Below are positions 5,060-12,182 of a stretch of DNA of 14,188 nucleotides, piece by piece (position 1 is the stretch's first letter; the number at the start of each line of letters is the position of its first letter). Location of the stretch: contig DAOUUS010000013.1 of assembly GCA_030668065.1 (NCBI GenBank), positions 1 through 14,188 on the forward strand, given 5' to 3'. The notes under the pieces are model-generated. The model was not told the DNA's origin. It saw nothing but the letters and a program-made list of their open reading frames with translations, and did no database searches. The translations under genes were made by a program, and so were the position numbers. Source of the DNA: Candidatus Methanophagales archaeon. GTDB lineage: Archaea; Halobacteriota; Syntropharchaeia; Alkanophagales; Methanospirareceae.

Positions 5060-6803
5060 TTAGCCTTCCTTTAGCCGCAACTCCAGATCGGAACCATCCT
5101 TAATACCTATTTCTTTTACCTGTTGATTCGCATCCAGCTCGTTATCATTGTAAAAAACTGCCATACCCTTACCTAAAATGCCATTTCTCTTGAGTTCACG
5201 TTTCAAATCACGAATAGACTTGTTTGGGTTGAGGTAATAACAGAGGTTATCTTCTGTTTCCACGTTCACTATCGTCACCTTTATTCCGTGCATATTTAGC
5301 ATTTTGTCCATCCACAGGTTCTTATCTTCCTTAGATAACCGACCTCTTTCCTCCATTCGCACCGTTCGCTCATTACCGGAGTCGTGATCCTTTGCCGTTA
5401 TCTCTAATACCCCAAATTCTTCGCCTACCTCGAATGCGATGTCTACTTTTGACTGATTCATAGGTTTCGGATCTACCGAGAACCAGAAATTACCCAGGAA
5501 TCCCGCTTCTTCCGGAAACTCGCTTTCGCCTTGATAAACCGGAATTTGTCCCCCTTCCATATAGTCCCAGGGATTTGTAAAGTGCTTTGTCTTCTTGATT
5601 GGTATCTTCGTGTTCCGTGGAATTAACTTTGTAACAGTCCCATCAAAAGTCAAAACACCAAGAGAACGCGAGATAACGTCGCTTATATCCACCGGTCTTC
5701 TTATTTTGCCCGAATCCTCTTTTATATTCTCTTTCATCGTGGCAACAGCAGCACCCAGTGCAACTACTTCTATCGGGTTCACTTCTTTTTCCGGGTCTTT
5801 ACCAAAGAACTCCCGCACAAACTCCTGCACTGCCGGGATGTACGTGGTGCCACCTACTAATAATATATCATCTATGTCATTAGGCGAAAGAGCGGCATCG
5901 TCCAGTGCCTGCTCCATCGGAGTTCTCGTTCTCTCGATAAAATCCGCGATTAACTCGTAAAATTCCTGTCTTGATAGTACATAACTAAAAGCAACCGGAG
6001 CGCCTTGTTTCGTGCCAATGTACGGTAGATTTATGGTTGCGCGCTCTTTGCTCGATAGTTCTATCTTCACTCGCTCCACTTCTTCCCGTAACGACTGAAG
6101 CAATGCCCGACTCTTATCCTTCTTCTTTAGCAAGTCTAATTTATGCTTCTCTTCTATTTTTGTGAGTGCGAACTCATCGAGTCGTGCATCTATGTCGTTC
6201 CCACCTAAATGATTATCGCCGCTCGTGGCATCCACATCAAAGAACCCGTTTCCCATTGTGAGTACCGAAACGTCAAACGTGCCACCGCCGAAGTCATACA
6301 CGAGCACCCGCCGCTCGTCATCCGCCTTAAACCCAAACGCCAGTGCCGCAGCAGTTGGCTCGTTTAAAATAGCCCGCACATTCAAACCTGCTATCTCGCC
6401 TGCATCCTTTACTGCCTGGCGCTGTGGGTCCATGAAATATGCAGGCACCGTAATTACCGCATCGGTAAATGAAAGCCCTATCCTCTTCTCGGCATCCTGA
6501 ACGAGCTGCCGCATTATATGTGCCCCTATTGTACTCCGGTGGATAAGATTCGTCACCAATCGCTACCCTGTGGTCTGTGCCCATATACCGCTTGATTGAC
6601 TTCACGGTGCGTTCGTAATTTGCAATTATGTTTCGCTTTGCTGCATTCCCGACTACCACGCTCCCGTCCTCTTTGAAATACACAACAGAAGGCGTAACAC
6701 GCTCGTTTTCACTGTTCTCTATGACTACTGGCTCATCGAATTCGATAAATGCCGCACCTGAATTGGTAGTGCCAAAATCTAGCCCAATTACTCCTTTTTG
6801 CAT
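5060..6803 (-). CDS. dnaK: Hsp70 (DnaK-like) with C-terminal ubiquitin-like domain; frameshifted as read
   Basis: This is an ATP-driven chaperone read in two frames. From the ATG at 6801-6803 there are 90 codons with the first phosphate motif (IGLDFGTTNS) and SIKRYMG, to ...SYPPE. The protein continues in another frame from 6532 (TIGAHIMRQL) for 490 codons. Joining the two restores the family pattern with one residue between PPE and I-G-A, so one extra base near 6533 is the simplest explanation. Later motifs are normal: ITVPAYFMDPQRQA, NEPTAAALAFG, VYDFGGGTFDVSV and LLVGGTTYIPA. A beta-type substrate domain follows (about 370-485 of ~580). The alpha-helical lid is absent, replaced at about 506-580 by a ubiquitin-like domain. 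AAGGAG precedes the start; grpE ends 26 bases upstream. A sequencing error is possible. Confidence 0.85.
5063..5284 (-). other. Ubiquitin-like domain at the Hsp70 C-terminus
   Basis: The last ~74 residues of the Hsp70 follow the ubiquitin order of elements: strand 1 KVTIVNV, strand 2 LCYYLNPNKSI, helix RDLKRELKRN, a VFYNDNELDANQQV segment matching ubiquitin's L-I-F-A-G-K-Q-L-E-D, then KEIGIKDGSDLELRLKEG matching its I-x-K-E-S-T-L-H-L-V-L-R-L-R-G-G end. It ends in a single Gly rather than Gly-Gly, so it is more likely a fixed interaction module than a conjugated modifier. It directly follows a short linker after the beta substrate domain. The fold call is by visual alignment. Confidence 0.7.
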
Positions 6804-6829
6804 CGTTTTTCATCTCCTTTATCCCATTA

Positions 6830-8017
6830 TTAATAAGGAATTTTAGAATCTATAAAAGGTTCGTCTTTGCTCTTTTCCTTGGCTTCTTCCGTTTCCTTTA
6901 GCAACGCATTCAACGTTTCTTTTGCTCTTTCCAGCTCGGCCCGTAGCTGAGCTAACTCTTCGCGACTCGCCGCTTTTCGCTCTTCTATCGCCATTAACTC
7001 AGATTTTAATGTGTTTTCCCTTCCCTTGATCTCTTCTATCTCTGTTAACAACTCTCCCTTCTCGGCTAATCGCTCTTCGATATAGTTATTCACAGCAATG
7101 CTCTCGATAACGATTTTCTCTTTTTCCACCTCTGATTCATTCAAATCATCACGAAGAATGCTTAAATGCCTCTTTGTGTCTGCAAACTCAGCGTTTAATG
7201 CGTCTATGCTCTGCTCCAATTCCTGAACTCCAGATTCTTCTGCCTCTTTTCTTATTGTCCATTCTTCCACTCGGTTTTTGAACTCTTCCTCTCTAATATT
7301 AAGTTCCCGTATTGTTACCCTAAACAGTTCTTCGTTAGTGTACAAATCATGATTCCGTTCTTTTAACTCTTGTTCGCGCTCTTCTAACTTTTTGTAACCT
7401 CGTTTGAACACTCTTGACTCAAAACCGAGTACCAATTTCGATAAAATACCTTTACGCTTAGGCTTTACTTCGGAGTCTACCTTTTCCGTTTCTTCCCGCG
7501 GTTCCACCATTCGGGAAATGACCACTTCCGCAGGTCTGATTAAGTCGCCGTTTAGCATATACCCCTTTCGCACCAAAGATACAATGGTCTTATCCTGAAG
7601 GAAGTTATTTTCCGTGGTTTCCACCGCGGTATGCAATTCGTCATTGAACCTCTCGCCCGGTGTCGGTGTAACAGGAGTTACTCCTAATGCGTCCACCAAT
7701 TGGCTATAGGTCATACCTAAATTGTTCTTTGTGCCATCCAGTATTTTCTCTACCACTTCACACGGATTTACGGTTTCTGTATCAGTTCCATAGCCATTTA
7801 CCGCACGGTCAAGCGTATCAACAACACTGAGCAATCGTTTGGCTAATTCCGATTTCACCTTTTCACGTGTTTTTTCTTCATCTTCTTTTACTCGCTCTTT
7901 ATACCGTGTGAAGTCCGACTTCAACCTTTGACATTGTTCCTCTAAGGCTTTCAGCTTTTCGGTCTCTTCTACCAGCGCCTGTGCTTCCTCCGTATCCGCC
8001 TCTACATCTTGGGACAT
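6830..8017 (-). CDS. grpE: GrpE-type nucleotide exchange factor with long C-terminal coiled coil
   Basis: This 395-residue protein begins with a GrpE domain (about 20-172). It shows the N-terminal helix (SDFTRYKERVKEDEEKTREK), VVDTLDRAV, GVTPVTPTPGERFNDELHTA and VRKGYMLNGDLIRPAEVVIS. These are family hallmarks, the last forming the beta domain that pries ADP from Hsp70. GrpE is normally 160-210 residues. Here a basic linker (KPKRKG, about 185) is followed by roughly 190 residues of Glu/Lys/Leu-rich heptads (about 205-385), surely a long coiled coil. It is the first gene of the grpE-dnaK-J-like operon, 26 bases before dnaK, with a TATA-like box just upstream. The extension may dimerise, tether or sense something; its role is unknown. 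Confidence 0.87.
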   Translation of the reverse strand: MSQDVEADTEEAQALVEETEKLKALEEQCQRLKSDFTRYKERVKEDEEKTREKVKSELAKRLLSVVDTLDRAVNGYGTDTETVNPCEVVEKILDGTKNNLGMTYSQLVDALGVTPVTPTPGERFNDELHTAVETTENNFLQDKTIVSLVRKGYMLNGDLIRPAEVVISRMVEPREETEKVDSEVKPKRKGILSKLVLGFESRVFKRGYKKLEEREQELKERNHDLYTNEELFRVTIRELNIREEEFKNRVEEWTIRKEAEESGVQELEQSIDALNAEFADTKRHLSILRDDLNESEVEKEKIVIESIAVNNYIEERLAEKGELLTEIEEIKGRENTLKSELMAIEERKAASREELAQLRAELERAKETLNALLKETEEAKEKSKDEPFIDSKIPY

Positions 8018-8050
8018 ATCATTTAGTTACTAATACTATTTTACCGCAAA

Positions 8051-8061
8051 ACCATATATAG
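8051..8061 (-). promoter_or_regulatory. TATA-like promoter of the grpE-dnaK-J-like operon
   Basis: On the minus strand this reads TCTATATATGG, a good archaeal TATA box about 34 bases before the grpE ATG at 8015-8017, which predicts a leader of about 10-15 bases. It sits in the short divergent gap shared with the nitroreductase gene. TTAGTTACTAATACTA (8022-8037) beside it resembles the repeated motif upstream of hisB and could be an operator. Confidence 0.5.
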
Positions 8062-8076
8062 ATGAGGCAGAAGAAA

Positions 8077-8589
8077 ATGCTTGATATACTGATAAAGCGG
8101 CGCAGTGTGAGAAAATACAAAGCTAAAGCAATTGAGCCCGAACTCATTGAGCATTTGAAGGAAGCTGCCGTCCGATCGCCCACGTCACGTAATTTCAGGC
8201 CATGGCGTTTTCTCTTCATCACCGATAAAGATAAACTGGAAGCGCTCTCCCGAGCAAAGACCAGCGGCTCGAGCTTCTTGAAGGGCGCAAGCCTGGGGGT
8301 GGTAGTCTGCGCAGACGAGCACGAGTCAGACGTCTGGATCGAGGACTGCTCCATTGCATCCATCATCTTACAACTTACCGGTCAGAGCTTGGGGTTGGGC
8401 TCCTGCTGGATCCAGATACGAAAGCGGGTGCACAGTGACGCCCAGACCGCGGAAGAATATGTCCAGGGTGTGCTCGGTTTACCTGTAAACCTGAGGGTAG
8501 AATCAATAACCGCCTTCGGCTACCCGGATGAGGAGAAGCCGCCCATTCCCAAAACAGAGCTTGAGTATAACAAAATCATTTCAGCGTAA
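8077..8589 (+). CDS. Nitroreductase-family FMN oxidoreductase
   Basis: This protein of about 170 residues belongs to the FMN-dependent nitroreductase superfamily. The FMN-binding landmarks are near the N-terminus (IKRRSVRKYKAKAIEPELI), then SPTSRNFRPWRF, and later GLGSCWIQIRKR followed by a GLPVNLRVESITAFGYPDE tail, the usual end of compact archaeal members. The physiological substrate cannot be told from sequence; relatives reduce nitro groups, quinones or flavin-linked substrates. An in-frame ATG at 8062 is possible, but the ATG at 8077 has GAGG about 8 bases upstream and begins with the family-typical M-L-D-I-L-I-K-R-R-S-V-R. It is transcribed divergently from the chaperone operon. The middle is somewhat more G/C-rich than flanking genes. 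Confidence 0.88.
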   Translation: MLDILIKRRSVRKYKAKAIEPELIEHLKEAAVRSPTSRNFRPWRFLFITDKDKLEALSRAKTSGSSFLKGASLGVVVCADEHESDVWIEDCSIASIILQLTGQSLGLGSCWIQIRKRVHSDAQTAEEYVQGVLGLPVNLRVESITAFGYPDEEKPPIPKTELEYNKIISA

Positions 8590-8679
8590 AACAGCAGGGG
8601 TATAACAGAGCGTATCGGACACAGTGCTTTGTAACTCTGCTCAAGCAGTTGTGGTGGCTAAGGAAGTATATGGTAAGAT

Positions 8680-8918
8680 CTATCAGCCTAACTTCTTTGG
8701 AAGTGGCAGTATGAGGGAAAAGCTTCCTCGAGTGACCGCAGATAAAGTATTTAGGAAAAATTCTTCATCCTAAGGTATTAAGAAATATTCTTAGAGATGC
8801 TGATTTGACCGTGGAACGGTTCAAAGAACTTTTCGATGAGCTTTGTGTTACACCAATCATATTATTTCTCATCACCAAGTGCATGCTGTTCAAGAATAAT
8901 CTTAGCGGCGCTCCTTAA
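8680..8918 (+). pseudogene. hicA: Decayed hicBA toxin-antitoxin locus
   Basis: At 8711 an ATG opens MREKLPRVTADKVFR, which is the start of HicA mRNA-interferase toxins (K-L-P-R-V-x-x-x-x-V). After a few residues it stops at 8771. In another frame from 8760, HPKVLRNILRDADLTVERF matches the HicA C-terminus (T-L-R-x-I-L-R-x-A-G-L-T-x-E-x-F). The central part with the catalytic glycine-serine-histidine segment is missing, so this is an internally deleted relic. Just upstream, a frame ending SLEVAV stops at 8712-8714, overlapping the hicA ATG as ATGA, as hicB often does; that part is weak. Nothing else coding is evident in 8590-9015. Confidence 0.5.
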
Positions 8919-9015
8919 TTTCTTACTCCTTGAGTGGTCTATTTCCTTGATCTTTTTCTGGATCTACCCCAGCATTGCCAACAAAAGAGGAATTGAAAGA
9001 AAAATAACCTCACAT

Positions 9016-9552
9016 CTATTTTGCGGGCTCAGTTGCTATCATCACTCCCTCCTGAGTACCAACAGGTGATGCAACTGTTTTCTTTACTACTTTTCTTGCT
9101 AACCATTCACGTATAATCCCACGAAGGTTATCGCTTGTTACATAATATCTATCCACCTTATTAGGATACTGATCTGTTGATAGCATAGTGGTAGCACCAG
9201 AAGGTTTTTCCTGATGCTCTTCATCCCTCACATTATATATTGTCAATACTGCTGCATTATTTTGCTTTGCATACGGAAATTCTAAAAGTTGGCCCGCGTC
9301 TATAGTTGATTCAAAAGCAACATAATTACAATTTTGTATTAATCTTATATCATATTCATTGATTTTATCTTCAGGAACACCGAAGTCATAAGCGAAAATA
9401 GGTTGTAAATCTGATGCCCAAATAATCTCGCATATTTCTCTCAAGATTAGCATCAGGTCATAGTTGCCACCAACAAAAACTCTGTTATCAATCGTTCCGG
9501 GTATTTCATTGATATTATATTTACCTTGTTTTTTAACATAATCAAACACCAA
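9016..9552 (-). CDS. TIR/nucleoside-deoxyribosyltransferase-like protein
   Basis: This 178-residue protein looks like a Rossmann-type domain of the NDT/TIR-like superfamily. Strand 1 is RVFVGGNYD (24-32), a helix follows, then LQPIFAYDFGVPEDKINEYD, then CNYVAFESTIDAGQLLEFPYA. The Glu91 in GQLLE sits where these families place their catalytic glutamate. Such domains cleave N-glycosidic bonds, including those of NAD or deoxynucleosides, and often occur in defence systems. No partner effector or sensor is adjacent, and the flanking DNA holds a toxin-antitoxin relic and a possible transposase scrap. No ATG suits the start; TTG at 9550-9552 or GTG at 9547-9549 is likely, after an in-frame stop. 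The family call is by eye. Confidence 0.55.
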   Translation of the reverse strand: MVFDYVKKQGKYNINEIPGTIDNRVFVGGNYDLMLILREICEIIWASDLQPIFAYDFGVPEDKINEYDIRLIQNCNYVAFESTIDAGQLLEFPYAKQNNAAVLTIYNVRDEEHQEKPSGATTMLSTDQYPNKVDRYYVTSDNLRGIIREWLARKVVKKTVASPVGTQEGVMIATEPAK

Positions 9553-9579
9553 AAACCGATGTAGTTTACTCCTAAATCG

Positions 9580-9798
9580 CTATCCTGACGCATTTACACG
9601 GCATGTATAAGATATTATTCGGATTACTACGATTCTTACGCAGTTTTCTCGATCCCATGCTACTTCATAATTATATTCTCGGCCTTTTATCTTCTTTACA
9701 ATCGGAAATAGGAAACTACCCTGGATTTTAGAGGTAACATGAGTGCAGCGATAGCGATAATGAAACATATGTTTACCCATACAGGTTATAGTTGCCAC
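9580..9798 (-). pseudogene. Possible transposase N-terminal scrap
   Basis: A 72-codon frame from a GTG at 9796-9798 encodes a segment IVKKIKGREYNYEVAWDREN that resembles the N-terminal strand pair of IS4/IS1634-type transposases (K-K-x-K-G-R-x-Y-Y-Y...). The rest is not recognisable and the frame ends quickly, so it may be a remnant. It could equally be a chance frame. A TATA-like box lies upstream at 9811-9820. I see no inverted repeats around it. Confidence 0.3.
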
Positions 9799-9810
9799 CT
9801 AAAGGGGAAC

Positions 9811-9820
9811 CTATTTATAG
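9811..9820. promoter_or_regulatory. TATA-like box in the 9799-9864 gap
   Basis: CTATTTATAG is close to palindromic and reads as a TATA box on both strands (CTATAAATAG on minus). On plus it lies about 54-69 bases before the two possible starts of the small acidic protein; on minus it precedes the transposase-like frame. Confidence 0.4.
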
Positions 9821-9879
9821 TGCAAACTCCAACTTCTTCTATATCGCAGACCTGCAATTAGACTATGTGCGTGATAAAA

Positions 9880-10053
9880 ATGAACGAAGAAGAGAAAACA
9901 AGACGGATGAGGGATTTGCTGAGGCTACTTCAGAATATGTCTGAATTTGAGCTTGAAGAAAGGGAAGAACAGTTAGAGGAACGGCTGGAGGCGATAAAAA
10001 AAGAGTTAGGCCCGTGGTTTATTGACGGTTCTCAGCTCTATATGGCGGCATAA
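9880..10053 (+). CDS. Small acidic helical protein of unknown function
   Basis: This is a protein of 57 residues from the ATG at 9880, or 62 from the ATG at 9865. It begins MNEEEKTRRMRDLLRLLQNM and continues with a strongly charged helix (EREEQLEERLEAIKKELG), then ends GPWFIDGSQLYMAA. I do not recognise the family. The regular Glu/Arg/Leu spacing suggests a helical hairpin or coiled coil, perhaps a small binding or antitoxin-like protein. It precedes the binding-protein gene by 100 bases with the same orientation. No clear Shine-Dalgarno site distinguishes the two starts. Coding status is plausible from composition and the TATA-like box upstream. Confidence 0.5.
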   Translation: MNEEEKTRRMRDLLRLLQNMSEFELEEREEQLEERLEAIKKELGPWFIDGSQLYMAA

Positions 10054-10153
10054 CTAACTCTCTATTTCGAGCAGAGAACTAAACGAAGATATTTTAGTGA
10101 AAAGGAAGGAATAAAGAAATGTTAAATATACCATCAAGCGGTCAAGAAGAAAG

Positions 10154-11179
10154 ATGAATACTAATAGACGGGATATAGGGATATTCACAGTGCTAACACT
10201 CGCTTTCACGGCAGCACTCGCTTTTTCTGCTTTTGCGGTAAGCGCAGAAATGCTCGAAGTAACTGACGACTTCGGTAGGAACGTAACCCTCCCTGGGGTT
10301 TCGGAAAGAATCATCTCGTTATCGCCAACCAATACGGAAATACTATTCGCTATTGGCGCCGGTGACAGAGTCATAGGTGCGACAGATTACTGTAATTACC
10401 CGGCAGAAGCGGAAGAGATTCCGCGGGTTGGTGGCGTTTCCACGGTGAGCATAGAGAACGTAGTAGCATCAGAGCCCGACCTCGTGTTCGGCTGCGCGTT
10501 GAACAGCAAAGAAACTGTTGAGCGGTTGACAGAGCTGAATGTAGCGGTCGTATCACTGAATCCTGAGAACATCCAGGAGATACAGGACGATATAATGCTG
10601 GTAGGACGTTTAACCGGCAAAGAAGAGAATGCTACTGCTTTAGTCGCCGATATGGCACAAAGATTAGAAGCGATAAAAGCCCGAACTGTGGACGTGAAAC
10701 GCCCGAAAGTTGCTCATATTACATGGCATGACCCGCTCTGGGTTGCAGGTGGCGGCACCGTACAGGACGAGTTGATAGAACTAGCAGGTGGCGATAATGT
10801 CTTTTCTGACAAAAAAGAGTGGGATACTGCGAGTCTGGAAGAGTTCATAGACCGCAATCCTGACGTCATTATCGTCTCGGTTGGGCATGGCGTTGCGGGC
10901 ATGCAGCCGTATGATTATATACTACAAGAGGAGCGGTTGAAAGTAGTGAATGCCGTTAAAAACGGTAGAGTTTACACTATTGATGCGGACATCGCGTCTC
11001 GAGCAGGACCCCGGATAGTAAACGCAACAGAGATTGTTTATGAGTGTCTGTCAGAATCGGTCGTTGATACGGGGACGCCCACACCAGAGCCTGCCGGATT
11101 TGAAGCAGTATTAGCAGTTGCGAGCTTACTTGCGGTACTGTGCTTCTTAAGAAGAAAGACAAGAAGGAATAAAATTTGA
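10154..11179 (+). CDS. Cell-surface corrinoid/Fe3+-siderophore binding protein with PGF-CTERM-like anchor
   Basis: This 341-residue protein belongs to the BtuF/FepB family (COG0614), the extracellular receptor of ABC importers for cobalamin or iron chelates. A signal peptide spans about 9-30 (FTVLTLAFTAALAFSAFAVS-AE). The two-lobed domain follows, with VTDDFGRNVTLPGVSERIIS, LSPTNTEILFAIGAGDRVIG, a linking helix and SASRAGPR-like closing region. The C-terminus has a TPTPEPAGFEAVLAVASLLA segment and an Arg/Lys-rich end, the layout of PGF-CTERM sorting signals recognised by archaeosortase, with AGF instead of PGF. It should thus be processed and lipid-anchored outside the membrane. No permease or ATPase is adjacent, so its transporter lies elsewhere. 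TTAAATATACC (10122-10132) is a likely TATA box. Confidence 0.85.
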   Translation: MNTNRRDIGIFTVLTLAFTAALAFSAFAVSAEMLEVTDDFGRNVTLPGVSERIISLSPTNTEILFAIGAGDRVIGATDYCNYPAEAEEIPRVGGVSTVSIENVVASEPDLVFGCALNSKETVERLTELNVAVVSLNPENIQEIQDDIMLVGRLTGKEENATALVADMAQRLEAIKARTVDVKRPKVAHITWHDPLWVAGGGTVQDELIELAGGDNVFSDKKEWDTASLEEFIDRNPDVIIVSVGHGVAGMQPYDYILQEERLKVVNAVKNGRVYTIDADIASRAGPRIVNATEIVYECLSESVVDTGTPTPEPAGFEAVLAVASLLAVLCFLRRKTRRNKI

Positions 11180-11184
11180 TAATC

Positions 11185-11344
11185 GGACGCAGAAGAACGC
11201 AGATAATCAGGATTTTAAATATACGGTATTGACGGAGGAGATTATTAGAATTTTCTATCGAGTTTATAATAAACTGGGTTATGGTTTTCTGCGTAAATCC
11301 GTGTAATCTGCGTCCTAAATAGGTAGAAGTTATACTTTATATAC
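11185..11344. repeat. MITE-like repeat, copy 2 (inverted relative to copy 1)
   Basis: The reverse complement of this stretch matches 1249-1409 almost throughout, with scattered substitutions. Inverted ends are 11185-11203 (GGACGCAGAAGAACGCAGA) and 11288-11315 (ending CGTGTAATCTGCGTCC). The shared sequence runs on to GTTATACTTTATATAC at 11329-11344. It begins 5 bases after the binding-protein stop and ends about 67 bases before the radical SAM gene, whose TATA-like box it carries. Confidence 0.8.
11335..11343 (+). promoter_or_regulatory. TATA-like box at the edge of repeat copy 2
   Basis: CTTTATATA lies inside the terminal part of the repeated element and points towards the radical SAM gene, about 70 bases before its ATG. 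The leader would carry the 16-base motif at 11378-11393 and a strong GGAAGGAG ribosome binding site at 11396-11403. A weaker alternative box is CGTTTAAGAAT near 11362. Confidence 0.4.
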
Positions 11345-11411
11345 AGCAAAAAAGGTATGAACGTTTAAGAATCACTGTACTACTACATTAGTACCGGAAG
11401 GAGACACAGTC

Positions 11412-12182
11412 ATGAATATTTACCACATGAGCTACACACAAAAATTCGTGGGTGAAAGGATGGCAATGCTGTCTTTTAAAGGCTGTAACTTCGAGTGTAT
11501 CGGCTGTCTCAGGAAAAGAAACGAATGTGACCTCTATGCGGAAGAGCGGAAATACATAGATTGGAATTTCGAGAATATACTAACGGAATTGGACGAGTTG
11601 AAGCCGCATAGGATATATCTTGGTGGCTATGAACCTACACTCGACCCGGATTTAATGATAATAATCGAACGAATCACAAAGCTCGGCGCACATATCGTAT
11701 TGATGACAAATGGGAGCAGAATAGACACGGAATATGCGAAAGACTTGAAAAAAGCGGGTGTGAACGAGATCATTATCGGTATAAAGGCATTTGACCCCGA
11801 AAAGCATCTTTACTACACGAAAAGGAGTATCTAGCCCGTATTGACTGCGATAAAAGATTTAGCAACGCGAGAAGACGCTTATTTCAGATTACAGATAGAG
11901 ACGGTTTTGATCCCGGGGATAAATGAGCCTGCGGATATAGAACGTCTGGCAATCTTCATCTCACGGATAGATCCCGCGATTGCACTTTTCATTGAGCCCT
12001 GGATACCATTAGAGGGCGTGGAGTTTAAAGAACCAGAGAAACGAGATTTGATAGATGCGGTTTCTGGTGCGATGAGGCATCTATATGTTGTGTCCTATCA
12101 CCCTTTATATTCCGAGATAAATGAGATCAGGAAAACGCCACGGAAAGCGGAATTTATTGAAATCCTGCCAAAATTATATTAA
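11412..12182 (+). CDS. Radical SAM protein interrupted by one in-frame TAG
   Basis: A 257-codon gene in a single reading frame is broken only by TAG at 11832-11834 (codon 141). Residues 22-34 hold the radical SAM cluster motif KGCNFECIGC (CX3CX2C: Cys25, Cys29, Cys32). Then follow RIYLGGYEPTLDP, IVLMTNGSR and GVNEIIIGIKAFDPEKH, the barrel strands of activating-enzyme-like members. After the TAG the fold continues normally with PVLTAIKDL, IETVLIPGINEP and IEPWIPLEGVEF. No start codon with a ribosome site precedes the second half. The gene is therefore either a pyrrolysine protein, a one-base lesion (GAG/CAG/AAG to TAG), or a sequencing error. GGAAGGAG precedes the ATG. It overlaps DUF166 tail to tail by 9 bases. 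Its substrate is unknown. Confidence 0.75.

Noticed and set aside
5595..5960. Plus-strand open frame of 121 codons
   Set aside because: It lies entirely opposite the conserved hsp70 coding sequence; its composition is a reverse-complement artefact.
8860..8970. Minus-strand stretch reading KKIKEIDHSRSKKLRSAAKI, resembling tails of some antitoxins
   Set aside because: The frame is closed by a stop upstream and it has no start codon. Similarity is too vague to call it a gene relic with confidence.
8836..9069. Plus-strand open frame of 77 codons after the hicA relic
   Set aside because: It overlaps the end of the hicA remnant in another frame and the TIR-like gene on the other strand. It has no ribosome site and no family resemblance.
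10054..10080. Possible hairpin terminator (CTCT...AGAG) after the small acidic protein
   Set aside because: The stem is only four to five base pairs and there is no T-run, so it does not stand out from chance.
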